Below, piece after piece: positions 1-8,840 of a stretch of DNA of 64,000 nt. Both the position numbers and the translations under genes were made by a program. Positions within the stretch are counted from its first letter, which is position 1; every line of letters begins with the position of its first letter. Under the pieces are notes generated by a model. It was not told the origin of the DNA and did not search any database. It was given only the letters and a program-made list of their open reading frames with translations. Origin of the DNA: Sinimarinibacterium arenosum (GTDB lineage: Bacteria > Pseudomonadota > Gammaproteobacteria > Nevskiales > Nevskiaceae); assembly GCF_005047655.1 (NCBI RefSeq), contig NZ_SUKF01000004.1:248001-312000 (forward strand). Direction: 5' to 3'.

Positions 1-734
1 ACATAGATGCCGGCATCCGATGCGCCGATCGACTCGGACTCTTCAATCAGGATGTTCTCGGAACCCACCGGGTAGATGCCGTAGCGGCCCGACTTCGGGC
101 TGACGGTGTAGTCAGGTGAGGTCGTATCCCCCAGGAAGTTCTCCGGCGCATTCGGATCCTGTGTCGCCGGATCGGTGCATTGCACCTCAAGCCGGTTGGC
201 GAAATTTGATGCCGTGATCGGATCGGCGCTCTCGCGGCCACCGCCCGAAGACCAGATCGCGCGCACCCGCTTCAGCGTCGCGTGATTCACGCCGCGCAGC
301 TCGATACCGTTGCCACCCGTGTCGAGCACGGTCAGATCCTGCACCGTCAGTCCGTGCACATTGACCGCGAGGATGCCTTCCGGCGCGTTGTTGCCCTTGA
401 ACGACAGCACAGTGCCGTCCTTGCCGCAGCCTTTGATCAACACGTCTTCGGTGTTGGTCAGCTGCAGGGTGGAACTCAGGTCGAAGAAGCCGCAGCTGAA
501 CTCGATGACGTCGCCCGGCGCGGCCTGGATCATCGCACCGACCATATCGGTGGTCGCCGATGCACCTGGAACGATGCGGAAGGTACGCCCTTCACCGCTC
601 GATCCCGATCCGCCCGGACCGACCCCACCTCCGCTGCCGTTGCCTCCGCCACTGCCACAGCCGGCAATCGTCAAAAGGCACAGCCCTGCCAGCGCCGGGA
701 CAACAGCGCTTGGACGCATCTTCATCAGCGACAT
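1..734 (-). CDS. Parallel beta-helix lipoprotein (3' end outside window)
   Basis: The gene starts at the ATG ending at 734, preceded by GAGGAGAG, and runs off the left edge, so about 244 residues are visible. The N-terminus is a lipoprotein signal (LLTIAGCGSGGG) followed by a Gly/Ser-rich linker. The rest is a succession of short strands (VIEFSCGFFDLSSTLQL, VLIKGCGKDGTVLSF, LTVQDLTVLDTGGNGIEL, VNHATLKRVRAIWSSGG) with the rhythm of right-handed parallel beta-helix proteins of the pectate lyase/mannuronan-epimerase fold. No catalytic residues can be assigned from the visible part. It is probably a surface or periplasmic carbohydrate-binding or carbohydrate-modifying lipoprotein; the substrate is unknown. 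Confidence 0.75.
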   Translation of the reverse strand, partial: MSLMKMRPSAVVPALAGLCLLTIAGCGSGGGNGSGGGVGPGGSGSSGEGRTFRIVPGASATTDMVGAMIQAAPGDVIEFSCGFFDLSSTLQLTNTEDVLIKGCGKDGTVLSFKGNNAPEGILAVNVHGLTVQDLTVLDTGGNGIELRGVNHATLKRVRAIWSSGGGRESADPITASNFANRLEVQCTDPATQDPNAPENFLGDTTSPDYTVSPKSGRYGIYPVGSENILIEESESIGASDAGIY

Positions 735-1073
735 GAGTTCTCTCCTCGTTCCGCAGAGCGGCACTTCCGGCCGCTTTTTGTGTGATTTTTTGCAATTCTA
801 GACCGCAATCGGGCGTCACACCCTAGTAGAAATTGCCCTGAGTGTGCTGACTCAACGGTTCGCATGCCCCGCTGCCACGGCAGCATTGCAAATCCACTGA
901 CTCGCCCATATACCCCATGGAGTACTGATGCAGATCATCGCGGGCACATACCGCGAGTGCCACGATGATCATCGTGGAAGCACCCTGCCCCGGGATCCGC
1001 TGCAGTTGTTCCAGCCGGTGAATCGCGCTGGGCCGCAGCTGGGTCCGGCCGTTGTGATTAAAGAGGATGAACC
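735..1073. other. Divergent intergenic region with 18-bp palindrome
   Basis: This 339-base region separates the beta-helix lipoprotein (minus) from the DUF2202 gene (plus). It must carry both promoters, but I cannot identify convincing -35/-10 pairs. The clear structure is a perfect 18-bp palindrome, CCACGATGATCATCGTGG, at 960-977, about 97 bases upstream of the DUF2202 start. It could be an operator or a small cruciform. No coding potential was seen. Confidence 0.5.
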
Positions 1074-1793
1074 ATGATGAAACCGAATCATCGAGGCCCG
1101 CTGCACACGGGCATTCGCACCACCACGCTGGTTGCCACCGGGCTCTGCCTGAGCCTGCTCGCGGCCTGTGGCAGCGGCAATGGCGGCGGCCCGCGCATTG
1201 GCCCGGATGGGTCGACGCCGATCAACCTGGCCTGCCAGCTCAACCAGATCGACGCCCTGCCACTGGAGGCACTGTCGACGGCCGAAAGCGACAGCATTGT
1301 CTTCATGCGTGAGGAAGAGAAGCTGGCGCGCGATGTCTATCTGACACTCGGCAACCTCTGGGCCCCGCCGATCTTCGACAACATTGCGGATAGCGAGGAA
1401 ACGCACATGGATGCGGTCAAGCTGTTGCTCGATCGCTACCAGCTGGCTGACCCGGCGGACGGCAATGGCGTCGGCGAGTTCACCAACACCGATCTGCAGA
1501 CGCTCTACGACCAGCTCGCCCAGCGCGGCGCCACCAGTCTGATCGAGGCCCTGACCGTGGGCGCGCTGATCGAAGACCTGGATATCTACGACCTGCAGAA
1601 CCAGCTCGACACCATCGTCGACAACCAGGACATCGCCAAGGTCTGGGCCAACCTGCAGAAAGGCTCACGCAATCATCTGCGCTCGTTCGCGTCGCGGCTG
1701 CTGGACTACGGCGTCACCTACGTTCCGCAGTACATCACCCAGGACGAATACGACGCCATCATCAACAGCGACTACGAAACCGGCGGCTGCTGA
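1074..1793 (+). CDS. DUF2202 ferritin-like lipoprotein
   Basis: This is a 239-residue lipoprotein: the signal peptide ends in LSLLAACGSG at about residues 27-36, so the mature protein is lipidated. The mature part has the DUF2202 ferritin-like four-helix pattern with the Glu/His motifs REEEKLARDVY, SEETHMDAV and GSRNHLRSF, which resemble di-iron ligand helices. Family members are mostly uncharacterised; a metal-binding or redox role in the envelope is inference. AGAGGATGAACC precedes tandem ATG codons at 1074 and 1077, so either may be used. The gene is followed by an intrinsic terminator and appears monocistronic. Confidence 0.88.
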   Translation: MMKPNHRGPLHTGIRTTTLVATGLCLSLLAACGSGNGGGPRIGPDGSTPINLACQLNQIDALPLEALSTAESDSIVFMREEEKLARDVYLTLGNLWAPPIFDNIADSEETHMDAVKLLLDRYQLADPADGNGVGEFTNTDLQTLYDQLAQRGATSLIEALTVGALIEDLDIYDLQNQLDTIVDNQDIAKVWANLQKGSRNHLRSFASRLLDYGVTYVPQYITQDEYDAIINSDYETGGC

Positions 1794-1823
1794 ACGGCCC
1801 TTCAACCTAAAGCCCTGTAACGC

Positions 1824-1857
1824 AAAACGCCCCTGCCAATACAGGGGCGTTTTTTTG
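1824..1857. terminator. Intrinsic terminator, possibly bidirectional
   Basis: The arm AAAACGCCCCTG (1824-1835) pairs with CAGGGGCGTTTT (1842-1853) around a 6-base loop and runs into six T residues. It lies between the convergent DUF2202 and sterol-desaturase-family genes. The matching A-run on the left side could let it also serve the minus strand. Confidence 0.88.
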
Positions 1858-1919
1858 ACCTCAAGGTATCGGCGCCGCTGCGGTCCTGCCGCTAACCGCA
1901 GCGCTGCGTTGGTGAGACT

Positions 1920-2804
1920 TCAGGCGGTCGTCATCGCCACGCCGCGGCGATCCGGGTAGCGCTGCTCGACCCAGTCCGGATGCTTCCAGAGGATGCGCAG
2001 ATCGCGGCAGGTCCAGACATCACGCCACATCGCGAACCACTCGTCGAGGTTCAGCCGCAGCGGATTGAGCGTCGTCGGCTGACGATTGGTGATGCCGTAC
2101 TCGATGCGTCCGGCGTCGCGCTCGTCCACAAAGGAGCCGAACAGACGATCCCAGATGATCAGCACACCGCCGAAGTTGGTATCGATCTGCGCCGGGTTGC
2201 GGCCGTGATGCACGCGGTGATGCGACGGCGTGTTGAAGATCGCCTCGTACCAGGCCGGCATGCGCTTGACGACTTCGGTGTGGATGAAGAACTGATAGAA
2301 CAGATTCAGTTCGATCGCGACGACCACGGAAAGCTTGTCGAAGCCGATCAGCGCCAGCGGCAACCACCACAGAATTGCCAGACCGCTCAGATCGAACAGA
2401 AAGTTCTGCCGCAACGCCGTCGACAGATTGAAGCGCGTTGAACTGTGGTGCGTGACGTGGGAGCACCACGCGTAGCGCAGCTTGTGCATCGCCACATGCA
2501 GACCGTAGAAGATCAGGTCGGTCACCACGAACAGCAGCGCGATCATCGCCCACTTGTTTTCGGGTGTGTACTGCAGGCCGAAGGCACGGATGTGGTCGTA
2601 AAAATGCGTGACGAATACCGCGACCACGACACCGTCGAACATCTTGTACATGAACCCGGTGGCGATGTTGGCGAACACCTCACGGGTCTGATAGGCCTCA
2701 GGCCGATGCTTGCGGATCCAGTACCAGCGCTCAATCAGGATCAGGCCGAGAAACGCACTACCGGCGATCAGCACAAAGCCAAGCGCGTGAAGTATGTCTT
2801 CCAT
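1920..2804 (-). CDS. Sterol desaturase/fatty acid hydroxylase family protein
   Basis: This is a membrane di-iron hydroxylase of about 294 residues. The ATG at 2804 is chosen because GGAG lies nine bases upstream and the protein then begins directly with a membrane segment; 29 residues of extra reading frame upstream look non-coding. Histidine clusters of the superfamily are present in order: HVAMH, HVTHH and, after further membrane helices, HHRVHH. These bind the di-iron centre that inserts oxygen into, or desaturates, a lipid or sterol chain. The substrate cannot be told from sequence. It is divergent from an AraC-family gene, and a 21-bp direct repeat (2854-2891) lies in its promoter region, so AraC-type control is likely. 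Confidence 0.9.
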   Translation of the reverse strand: MEDILHALGFVLIAGSAFLGLILIERWYWIRKHRPEAYQTREVFANIATGFMYKMFDGVVVAVFVTHFYDHIRAFGLQYTPENKWAMIALLFVVTDLIFYGLHVAMHKLRYAWCSHVTHHSSTRFNLSTALRQNFLFDLSGLAILWWLPLALIGFDKLSVVVAIELNLFYQFFIHTEVVKRMPAWYEAIFNTPSHHRVHHGRNPAQIDTNFGGVLIIWDRLFGSFVDERDAGRIEYGITNRQPTTLNPLRLNLDEWFAMWRDVWTCRDLRILWKHPDWVEQRYPDRRGVAMTTA

Positions 2805-2853
2805 GCCGTACAACTCCGAGTCGTGGGAATGATGAAACTGTAGGGATTGCGAG

Positions 2854-2891
2854 CCTGAGTATATTGACAATACGTGCCATATAATTAGCAA
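2854..2891 (-). promoter_or_regulatory. Candidate AraC operator pair (weaker copy)
   Basis: On the minus strand TTGCTAATTATATGG starts at 2891 and TTGTCAATATACTCAGG starts at 2870, exactly 21 bp apart. The first hexamers resemble the TTGTCA half-site seen at four other loci, but the second halves diverge. The site lies 50-90 bp upstream of the hydroxylase start and points toward it, inside an AT-rich patch. Confidence 0.5.
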
Positions 2892-2935
2892 TCCATGCCA
2901 AGCGGATCTGCGATCCGTATTTCCGGAGCCGACCC

Positions 2936-3940
2936 ATGAACTCCAGCAGCGGCGGACCGATCCGCGTCACCGGCGCCTGGACCGGCCTGCTCAGCGACTG
3001 GCTCGATCGCGAACAGCTCGCCGCACCAGCGATTCGCGCACGGCTGGCGCGCTACGCGCCGGACGATCCGGTGCCCGTCCGCGACTGGCGCATGCTGCTC
3101 GAACAGGCCACGCAGCTGCGGCCTGCGCTGGAAGCACCGGGGCTGGTCATTGGCTCAGGCGTCATGCCGCACCATGTCGGCGTACTCGGCTACCTGGTAC
3201 TGGCGAGCGACACGCTCGCCGAAGCGATGGCGGCCTACCAGCGCTACGAGCGCCTGTTCTACGGCATCAACATCGCTGAAGTGCGGATCACGCACGACCA
3301 GGCACAACTGCGCTGGGTACCCACCGAGACCGGACCGATTGCCGACGAGACCGCGATCGCCGCACTGGTGACGTTCATCCAGCGCCAGAGTCTCAACAAC
3401 GCGCCACCGTCACGCGTCTGCTTCGTCCACACCGCCAGCGTCGCCCACGCCCGCGCCTGTGAAGACTTCTTCAGGTGCCCGGTCGAGTTCGGCAGCAGTC
3501 ACACCGTGGTGCAGTTTCCAACCGCGCTGCTGGCGACGCCGATGCGGCATCACGAACCGGGTCTGCGCGCGCTGCTTGACCGCCAGGCGCAGGCGCTACT
3601 GAAGGCACTGCCTGACTCGAACGCCTTCGATCAGGCGGTACAGCAGGTACTGTTGCGCCAGCTGCCGGACGGCAACGTCCACATCGACAAGGTCGCAAGT
3701 GCGCTGCACCAGTCAACACGCACACTGCAGCGACGCCTCGCCGACAGCGGCATGACCTGGCAGCAACTGCTGGATCGCACCCGCGAGCAGCTCGCACGCC
3801 AGTACCTGCACGACCGGGGTCTGTCGCTGGCGGAAATCGCGCTGCTGCTCGGCTACAGCGAGCAAAGCACCTTCATCCGCGCATTCCGCCGCTGGGTCGG
3901 CACCACGCCCCTGGCGTTCCGGCGCAAGGCCCCCGCCTGA
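2936..3940 (+). CDS. AraC-family transcriptional regulator (arabinose-binding-like N-domain)
   Basis: This 334-residue regulator starts at the ATG at 2936 with GGAG seven bases upstream. The first 200 residues match the 'arabinose-binding domain of AraC, N-term' type found in OruR-like regulators, with the HHVGVLGYLVLASDTLAEA segment. The C-terminal 90 residues carry two helix-turn-helix units (VASALHQSTRTLQRRL and LAEIALLLGYSEQSTFIRAF). It is divergent from the hydroxylase and may regulate it. Two further members of the same subfamily lie at 11815 and 16839. Confidence 0.9.
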   Translation: MNSSSGGPIRVTGAWTGLLSDWLDREQLAAPAIRARLARYAPDDPVPVRDWRMLLEQATQLRPALEAPGLVIGSGVMPHHVGVLGYLVLASDTLAEAMAAYQRYERLFYGINIAEVRITHDQAQLRWVPTETGPIADETAIAALVTFIQRQSLNNAPPSRVCFVHTASVAHARACEDFFRCPVEFGSSHTVVQFPTALLATPMRHHEPGLRALLDRQAQALLKALPDSNAFDQAVQQVLLRQLPDGNVHIDKVASALHQSTRTLQRRLADSGMTWQQLLDRTREQLARQYLHDRGLSLAEIALLLGYSEQSTFIRAFRRWVGTTPLAFRRKAPA

Positions 3941-4058
3941 CGCCTCCGCTGCGCCGCAACGGGCGATCCAATGCGCCGCAGCAGTCAGAGGGGGGTCAAA
4001 GCGGTTACGATCGCGCTCTCCCGGCGACACGCCGCCCTACTCCAATCGAGAACTTCCG

Positions 4059-4487
4059 ATGAGCCATCAGCACATCTGCATGACCCAATCGTTCACCGCG
4101 CCGGTTGAATCGGTCTTCAACGCGCTGGCCGATCATGATGGCCTCGGCAGCATCCTGGGCGTGCCGGTCAAGCGGCTGCAGTCCGGTGTTGATGACATCA
4201 ACGGCGTCGGCTCGGTCCGCCGCATCGGCCCCGGCCCCATCGCCACCCAGGAAACCGTGACCGCCTTCGAGCCCGGCAAGAAGATCGCTTATCGCATCAC
4301 CCGTTTTGGCGGCCCGATCGTCAATCACCATGGTCAGGTGAAGTTCGCCAGGACCGACGCCGGTTGCGATGTCACCTGGGACATTCACTTCGACACCAAG
4401 CCGGCGTTTCTCGGCCCGCTGCTGCACAAGGTGCTCAAAGGCGCAATCAGCCGCGGATTGAGCAAGCTTTCCCAGCGTCTGTCCTGA
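4059..4487 (+). CDS. SRPBCC-family (polyketide cyclase-like) protein
   Basis: This is a soluble 142-residue protein with the START/Bet v1-like (SRPBCC) pattern: an N-terminal strand and helix (FTAPVESVFNALADHDGL), central strands ending in GPGPIATQETVTAFEPGK, and a long C-terminal helix (LHKVLKGAISRGLSKL). Such proteins have a hydrophobic cavity and bind lipids, sterols or polyketides. No catalytic residues are assigned. The gene stands alone between the AraC gene and a hairpin. Its position among lipid-metabolism genes suggests a hydrophobic ligand; that is inference. Confidence 0.82.
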   Translation: MSHQHICMTQSFTAPVESVFNALADHDGLGSILGVPVKRLQSGVDDINGVGSVRRIGPGPIATQETVTAFEPGKKIAYRITRFGGPIVNHHGQVKFARTDAGCDVTWDIHFDTKPAFLGPLLHKVLKGAISRGLSKLSQRLS

Positions 4488-4592
4488 GCGGCGGCGCAAC
4501 GCGCTGCTGCTGCGTCCACGCCGGGATTGCGCGATTTCGATCCGGCACTCGATTGGCAAGCGGATTGTGACCGTCCATCCGGAAATGTGAAC

Positions 4593-4628
4593 CCTTCAGC
4601 CCCGCGGGTGCCACCGCGGGGCTGAAGG
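4593..4628. terminator. Perfect 15-bp hairpin without T-tract
   Basis: CCTTCAGCCCCGCGG (4593-4607) is the exact reverse complement of 4614-4628, with a 6-base loop. It lies downstream of the SRPBCC gene and 47 bases before the next start. No T-run follows on either strand, so it may be a transcript-end stabiliser or a 5'-leader structure rather than a classical intrinsic terminator. Confidence 0.55.
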
Positions 4629-4675
4629 ACATCCAGGATGGACTGTGGTCTGATCGGCTTGGAGGACGAATCGAA

Positions 4676-4900
4676 ATGATTTCCGGTGCAACTTCCACGG
4701 CAGTCTCCAGCATCTACTCCGGCCTCAAGCAGTTCGATGCGGCTGCACAGGCCGTCGCCAGCGGCGGCGTCAGCGACAACCGGGAGCTGACCGAAGCACT
4801 GGTCTCAGGCCAGCAGGCCCGTCAGCAGATCGAGGCTTCGGCCAAGGTGCTGAGCACGGCCGACGAGACGCTCGGCACGCTCATCGACCGCTTTGCCTGA
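4676..4900 (+). CDS. Orphan flagellar-rod-like small protein
   Basis: This is a 74-residue protein with GGAGG eleven bases before the ATG. Its N-terminal 25 residues (STAVSSIYSGLKQFDAAAQA) resemble the start of flagellar rod/hook proteins. Its C-terminus (QARQQIEASAKVLSTADETL, then GTLIDRFA) resembles the conserved C-terminal helix of FlgC/FlgG/FlgE, where the usual form is 'AxxANxKVIxTADEMLGTLI'. The whole middle of a rod protein is missing. No other flagellar gene is in the window. It could be a minimal rod-like coiled-coil protein or a standalone family; function unknown. Confidence 0.72.
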   Translation: MISGATSTAVSSIYSGLKQFDAAAQAVASGGVSDNRELTEALVSGQQARQQIEASAKVLSTADETLGTLIDRFA

Positions 4901-5110
4901 TCCGCAAGCGGATACCGCTTGCTTCCGCTCGAGCCGCTACGGCTCAAGGCCCATCATGGGCAGGAAGTGGCGCGCAACGGCACTCGCGCCATGACGCGTC
5001 ACCCAGCCAATACCCCTTGAATCATCATTCGCAGCGCTGCGTGCAGCGGAGCTCACGGAAACGTCCGCCACGCGCCTGGGCAGTATCGCGATGGGATCCA
5101 CTACGGTCAT

Positions 5111-5148
5111 CTGTCCACCGGTGACAAGCAAACGTCCGGAAATGACAA
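5111..5148 (-). promoter_or_regulatory. Candidate AraC operator: 21-bp direct repeat
   Basis: On the minus strand TTGTCATTTCCGGACGT starts at 5148 and TTGTCACCGGTGGACAG starts at 5127, a spacing of exactly 21 bp. The first copy is the closest to the consensus of the set. It lies 72-109 bases upstream of the alcohol dehydrogenase gene start. Confidence 0.68.
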
Positions 5149-5219
5149 GCCGCAGTCGCCCCGCACCCTGAGCATGTCGATCTGACGCTGGAGACATCCG
5201 GCCACTCCAAGGATCGAAC

Positions 5220-6413
5220 ATGAAAGCTGTTGTGTGCCAGAACACCGTACTGTCCGTCGTCGATCTGCCCGAACCCACCCCCGGCCCCGGCCAGGTTCTG
5301 GTCTCGGTCGAGCGCTGCGGCATCTGCGGATCCGACCTGCACATTCGCCATCACTGTGATCCGATGAAGGCGTTGCTCGACAAGGTCGGCTTCGGCCGCA
5401 TGATGCCCGCCAGTACGGACCCATTGGTGTTCGGCCATGAGCTGTGCTGTGAAGTGCTCGACTTCGGTCCGGGCTGCGACCGGAAGATTCCGAAAGGCAC
5501 GCGCGTGGTCGGTCAGCCGGTGCTGCGCGTGGGTGGTGACATCCACCTGTCCGGACTTTCGCCGATCGCTACCGGCGGCTACGCCGAGCGCATGCTGATG
5601 CAGGAGTCGGCACTGGTTCCGGTTCCGAACGGTCTGTCGCCGGACATGGCCGCATTGACCGAGCCAATGGCGGTTGCCTGGCATGCGGTGCGTCGCAGCG
5701 AAATTGCCAGGAAGGACGTCGCCATCGTCATCGGCTGCGGGCCCGTCGGGCTTGCAGTGATCTGTCTGCTCAAGGCTCAGGGCGTCGGCACCGTGGTCGC
5801 CAGCGATTTCTCGCAAGGCCGCCGTGCGCTCGCCCGTCGCTGCGGAGCGGATGTCGTGATCAACCCGTCGGAAGGCTCGCCCTACGCGCCACGTCCGGGT
5901 GAGGACTTCATGCGCGATCTGCCGGCGCTGCTGGAGCTGTCCGTCGGCACGCGCGAGAAACTCGGCAAACTACCCATCCCCTGGCACGTCACCTGGCGCC
6001 TTGCTGAAAAGCTTGGCGCCGCGGCGCCGAAACGGCCGGTGATCTTCGAGTGCGTCGGCGTGCCCGGCATCGTGCAGCAGATCATCGACGGCGCGCCGCT
6101 GATGTCGCGCATCATCGTCGCCGGCGTCTGCATGCAGATCGACCGCTACGAACCCGCACTGGCGATCCACAAGGAGATCGACCTGCGCTTCGTGTTCGGA
6201 CACTCACCGCTCGAATACCGCGACACGCTGCAGATGATCGCCGAAGGCAAGGTCAGCTGCGCTCCGATGATCACCGGCGTCGTCGGTCTTGGCGGCGTCA
6301 GCGGTGCCTTCGAGGCATTGAAGGACCCGGAGACTCACGCCAAGATTCTGATTGATCCCCGCATCGCCCTGAACAACTCTGCGATCACGCCCGCCGCGTT
6401 CGGCCGGGCCTGA
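5220..6413 (+). CDS. Zinc-type alcohol dehydrogenase (MDR superfamily)
   Basis: This is a 397-residue NAD(P)-dependent dehydrogenase of the medium-chain family. The catalytic zinc site is visible as CGICGSDLH (residues 33-41) and FGHELCCEV; the Rossmann fold has IGCGPVGLAVI with an acidic residue (ASD) at the end of the second strand. The usual four-cysteine structural-zinc lobe is not apparent. The region after the Rossmann core is long, so this is not a simple short ADH. It starts 8 bases before the next hydrolase gene, so the two form an operon. It probably oxidises an alcohol or reduces an aldehyde or ketone in lipid or terpenoid catabolism; the substrate is unknown. Confidence 0.87.
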   Translation: MKAVVCQNTVLSVVDLPEPTPGPGQVLVSVERCGICGSDLHIRHHCDPMKALLDKVGFGRMMPASTDPLVFGHELCCEVLDFGPGCDRKIPKGTRVVGQPVLRVGGDIHLSGLSPIATGGYAERMLMQESALVPVPNGLSPDMAALTEPMAVAWHAVRRSEIARKDVAIVIGCGPVGLAVICLLKAQGVGTVVASDFSQGRRALARRCGADVVINPSEGSPYAPRPGEDFMRDLPALLELSVGTREKLGKLPIPWHVTWRLAEKLGAAAPKRPVIFECVGVPGIVQQIIDGAPLMSRIIVAGVCMQIDRYEPALAIHKEIDLRFVFGHSPLEYRDTLQMIAEGKVSCAPMITGVVGLGGVSGAFEALKDPETHAKILIDPRIALNNSAITPAAFGRA

Positions 6414-6421
6414 GGAACACC

Positions 6422-7243
6422 ATGGACTTCGCCCGCAAAACCCTGCAGATCAACGGCTTCGCCATGAACGTCATCGACGTCGGTGAAGGTGAACCGGTGC
6501 TGCTGGTCCACGGCTTTCCCGATACACAGTCCGTCTGGCGCCATCAGATTCCTGCCCTGGTCGCGGCCGGCTATCGTGTGATCGCGCCGGACACGCGCGG
6601 CTGTGGAGACAGCAGCCTGATGCCGAAGGTGTCCGACTATCACATCAGCCACCTGATTGCCGATCTCGCCGCACTGCTCGACGCACTGAAGATCGACAAG
6701 GTCAAGCTCGTCGGTCACGACTGGGGGGCGGTCATCAGCTGGCAGTTCGTCATGGCCCACCCCGATCGCGTGGAACGTTATGTTGCGCTCTCGGTCGGCC
6801 ATCCCAGCGCCTATGGCGGCGGCGGCCTCGAACAGAAGCTCAAGGGCTACTACGTTGTGCTGTTCCAGCTGCGCGGCTTCGCCGAATGGCTGCTCAAGGT
6901 GGGCAACTGGTCCTGCTTTCGATGGTTCACCGGCTTTGCCGGCGAATTCCCGCACTGGCACAAGGCCCTGAGCCGCCCCGGCCGACTGACGGCCGGCATC
7001 AACTACTACCGCGCCAATCTCGGCCTGATCCTGCCGCGCAAATACCCGCGCGTCTGCGTCCCCGTCATCGGTATCTACTCTGATGGCGACCGCTTCCTGA
7101 CCGAAGGACAGATGACCTCCAGCGCGCAGTACTGCGATGCCGGGTTCCGATATCGGCGCATCGAAGGTGCGAATCACTGGATGCAGCTGGACGCGCCGGA
7201 AAAGGTTACGCCAGCGATTCTGGAGGCATTGCATTCCACTTGA
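6422..7243 (+). CDS. Alpha/beta hydrolase, epoxide-hydrolase-like
   Basis: This is a 273-residue soluble alpha/beta hydrolase. HGFPD (30-34) forms the oxyanion region. VGHDWGAV places an aspartate nucleophile at residue 100, as in epoxide hydrolases and haloalkane dehalogenases rather than serine esterases. The charge-relay histidine is in GANHWMQLD near the end, and the acid candidate is in GIYSDGDRFL. It is 8 bases downstream of the alcohol dehydrogenase with GAGG before the ATG, so it is co-transcribed. A reaction on an epoxide is likely; the physiological substrate cannot be told. Confidence 0.86.
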   Translation: MDFARKTLQINGFAMNVIDVGEGEPVLLVHGFPDTQSVWRHQIPALVAAGYRVIAPDTRGCGDSSLMPKVSDYHISHLIADLAALLDALKIDKVKLVGHDWGAVISWQFVMAHPDRVERYVALSVGHPSAYGGGGLEQKLKGYYVVLFQLRGFAEWLLKVGNWSCFRWFTGFAGEFPHWHKALSRPGRLTAGINYYRANLGLILPRKYPRVCVPVIGIYSDGDRFLTEGQMTSSAQYCDAGFRYRRIEGANHWMQLDAPEKVTPAILEALHST

Positions 7244-7372
7244 ACCCGTGGGTGGCCATGTGTCGCGCCCTGCGTCACCGGCAGTGATCCCGCCAACATG
7301 ACCTGCATCAAGGCGCGCCTGGCCGATCTCCATTCTGATAGTGGAATAAACCCGCGTTAGAGCAGGTGCGAG

Positions 7373-8785
7373 ATGGAGAGAGTCAAATCACTGGACGCGG
7401 CATGGCTGTATCTGGAATCGCCAGAGACGCCCATGCACGTGGGATGCCTGCAGATATTTGCGCTGCCGCGCGGTGCCGGACGCACCTACGTGAAGAAGCT
7501 GGTCGAAATCGCGCGAACGATCACGCAGCTGGAACCGCCGTTTTCTCTTAAGCGACACCACTCCGCGCTCGGCGCGGTGCTGCCCTCCTGGGAGGAAGAA
7601 ACGCAGCCGGACATGACCCACCATGTGCCGCATCACGCACTGCCGGAACCCGGTGATGCACGCGAGCTGGAAAACCTGGTCGCGCGCCTGCAGAGCGATG
7701 AACTCGATACTGCGCGGCCGCTGTGGGAATGCCACATCATCGAAGGCCTGGCCGACCATCGCTTTGCCATCTTCACCAAGATCCATCATTCGTTGCTGGA
7801 CGGCGTCGGCGGCATGCGCCTGCTCGAAACCATGCTGACAACGAGCCCGAAGGACCGCGGCCTGCCCGCGTTGTGGTCACGACATCCGGAGCATCACCGC
7901 TCCGCGACGCGTGATGACGGCGAGCACACGCCGGGCGCTGTTATCGAACATGTACTGCACTTTGCCGCGACCCAGCTGCATGCGATGCAGGGGCTGTATC
8001 GCACGGCCAAGGCCTTCGGCAAGGCGGCACTCGACCCGAAGTCATCACCGCTGGCGTCGCCGTACACGGCGCCGAAGTCGATGCTGAACGTACCGATATC
8101 GCAGCAGCATCGGCTGGCAACGCTGGATATTTCGCTGACCCGGGTGCGCCGCCTGGGCAAGCGCGCGGGCGTCACGGTCAACGATGTATTTCTGGCGATG
8201 TGTTCCGGCGCCCTGCGCCGCTACCTGATGGAACACGACGCACTGCCGACGCAACCGCTGGTGGCAGGCCTGCCGGTGTCCCTCAGACCCGCCGGCGACA
8301 CCACCGTCGGCACGCTGGTGACCTTCATCCTGTCGACGCTGGGCACCGATCTCGACGACCCGGTCGAGCGCCTGATGGCGATCCATCGCTCGACGCTTGC
8401 GGCCAAGCATCAGCTGCAGCAGCTCGATCGCGCAGCGCTGACCGAGTACACCCTGCTGCTGATGGCGCCTTTCATCGTCAAGCTGCTGTCCGGCATGGGC
8501 GCGACCGGCCATCCGATTTTCAATCTGGTGATCTCGAACGTTCCCGGCCCGAGCCGTCCGCTTTACTACAACGGCGCGCGCCTCACTGCCATGTATCCGA
8601 CATCGATCGTCACCCATGGACAGGCGCTGAACATCACCGTGCTGTCGTACGCACGGCGCCTCAATGTCGGCTTCACCGCGTGCGGCCATTCGGTGCCGCA
8701 CCCGGAACGGATTGCGCAATATGCCGTGGAGGCGCTGGAGGAGCTTGAATCGAAGCTGCAGCCACGTCGACGGCACGCAGCCTGA
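7373..8785 (+). CDS. Wax ester synthase/acyl-CoA:diacylglycerol acyltransferase
   Basis: This 470-residue protein belongs to the WS/DGAT family that makes wax esters or triacylglycerol from acyl-CoA and a fatty alcohol or diacylglycerol. The catalytic motif HHxxxDG is HHSLLDG at residues 138-144. The N-terminus SLDAAWLYLESPETPMHVG matches the family start, so the ATG at 7373 is right. The C-terminal half has the family-conserved NLVISNVPGPSRPLYYNGA segment. Length agrees with the family (450-480). It is separated by 129 bases from the hydrolase gene; storage-lipid synthesis fits the neighbouring lipid genes. Confidence 0.94.
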   Translation: MERVKSLDAAWLYLESPETPMHVGCLQIFALPRGAGRTYVKKLVEIARTITQLEPPFSLKRHHSALGAVLPSWEEETQPDMTHHVPHHALPEPGDARELENLVARLQSDELDTARPLWECHIIEGLADHRFAIFTKIHHSLLDGVGGMRLLETMLTTSPKDRGLPALWSRHPEHHRSATRDDGEHTPGAVIEHVLHFAATQLHAMQGLYRTAKAFGKAALDPKSSPLASPYTAPKSMLNVPISQQHRLATLDISLTRVRRLGKRAGVTVNDVFLAMCSGALRRYLMEHDALPTQPLVAGLPVSLRPAGDTTVGTLVTFILSTLGTDLDDPVERLMAIHRSTLAAKHQLQQLDRAALTEYTLLLMAPFIVKLLSGMGATGHPIFNLVISNVPGPSRPLYYNGARLTAMYPTSIVTHGQALNITVLSYARRLNVGFTACGHSVPHPERIAQYAVEALEELESKLQPRRRHAA

Positions 8786-8840
8786 TCCCGCGCGCAGGAC
8801 TGCCGCTCTGAAACAGTCCTGTGCTGCGAAACCTCGGCGT

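Noticed and set aside
2864-2886. Plus-strand TTGACA plus TATAAT-like promoter for the AraC gene at 2936
   Set aside because: The two hexamers are only 10 bases apart, too close for a sigma-70 promoter.
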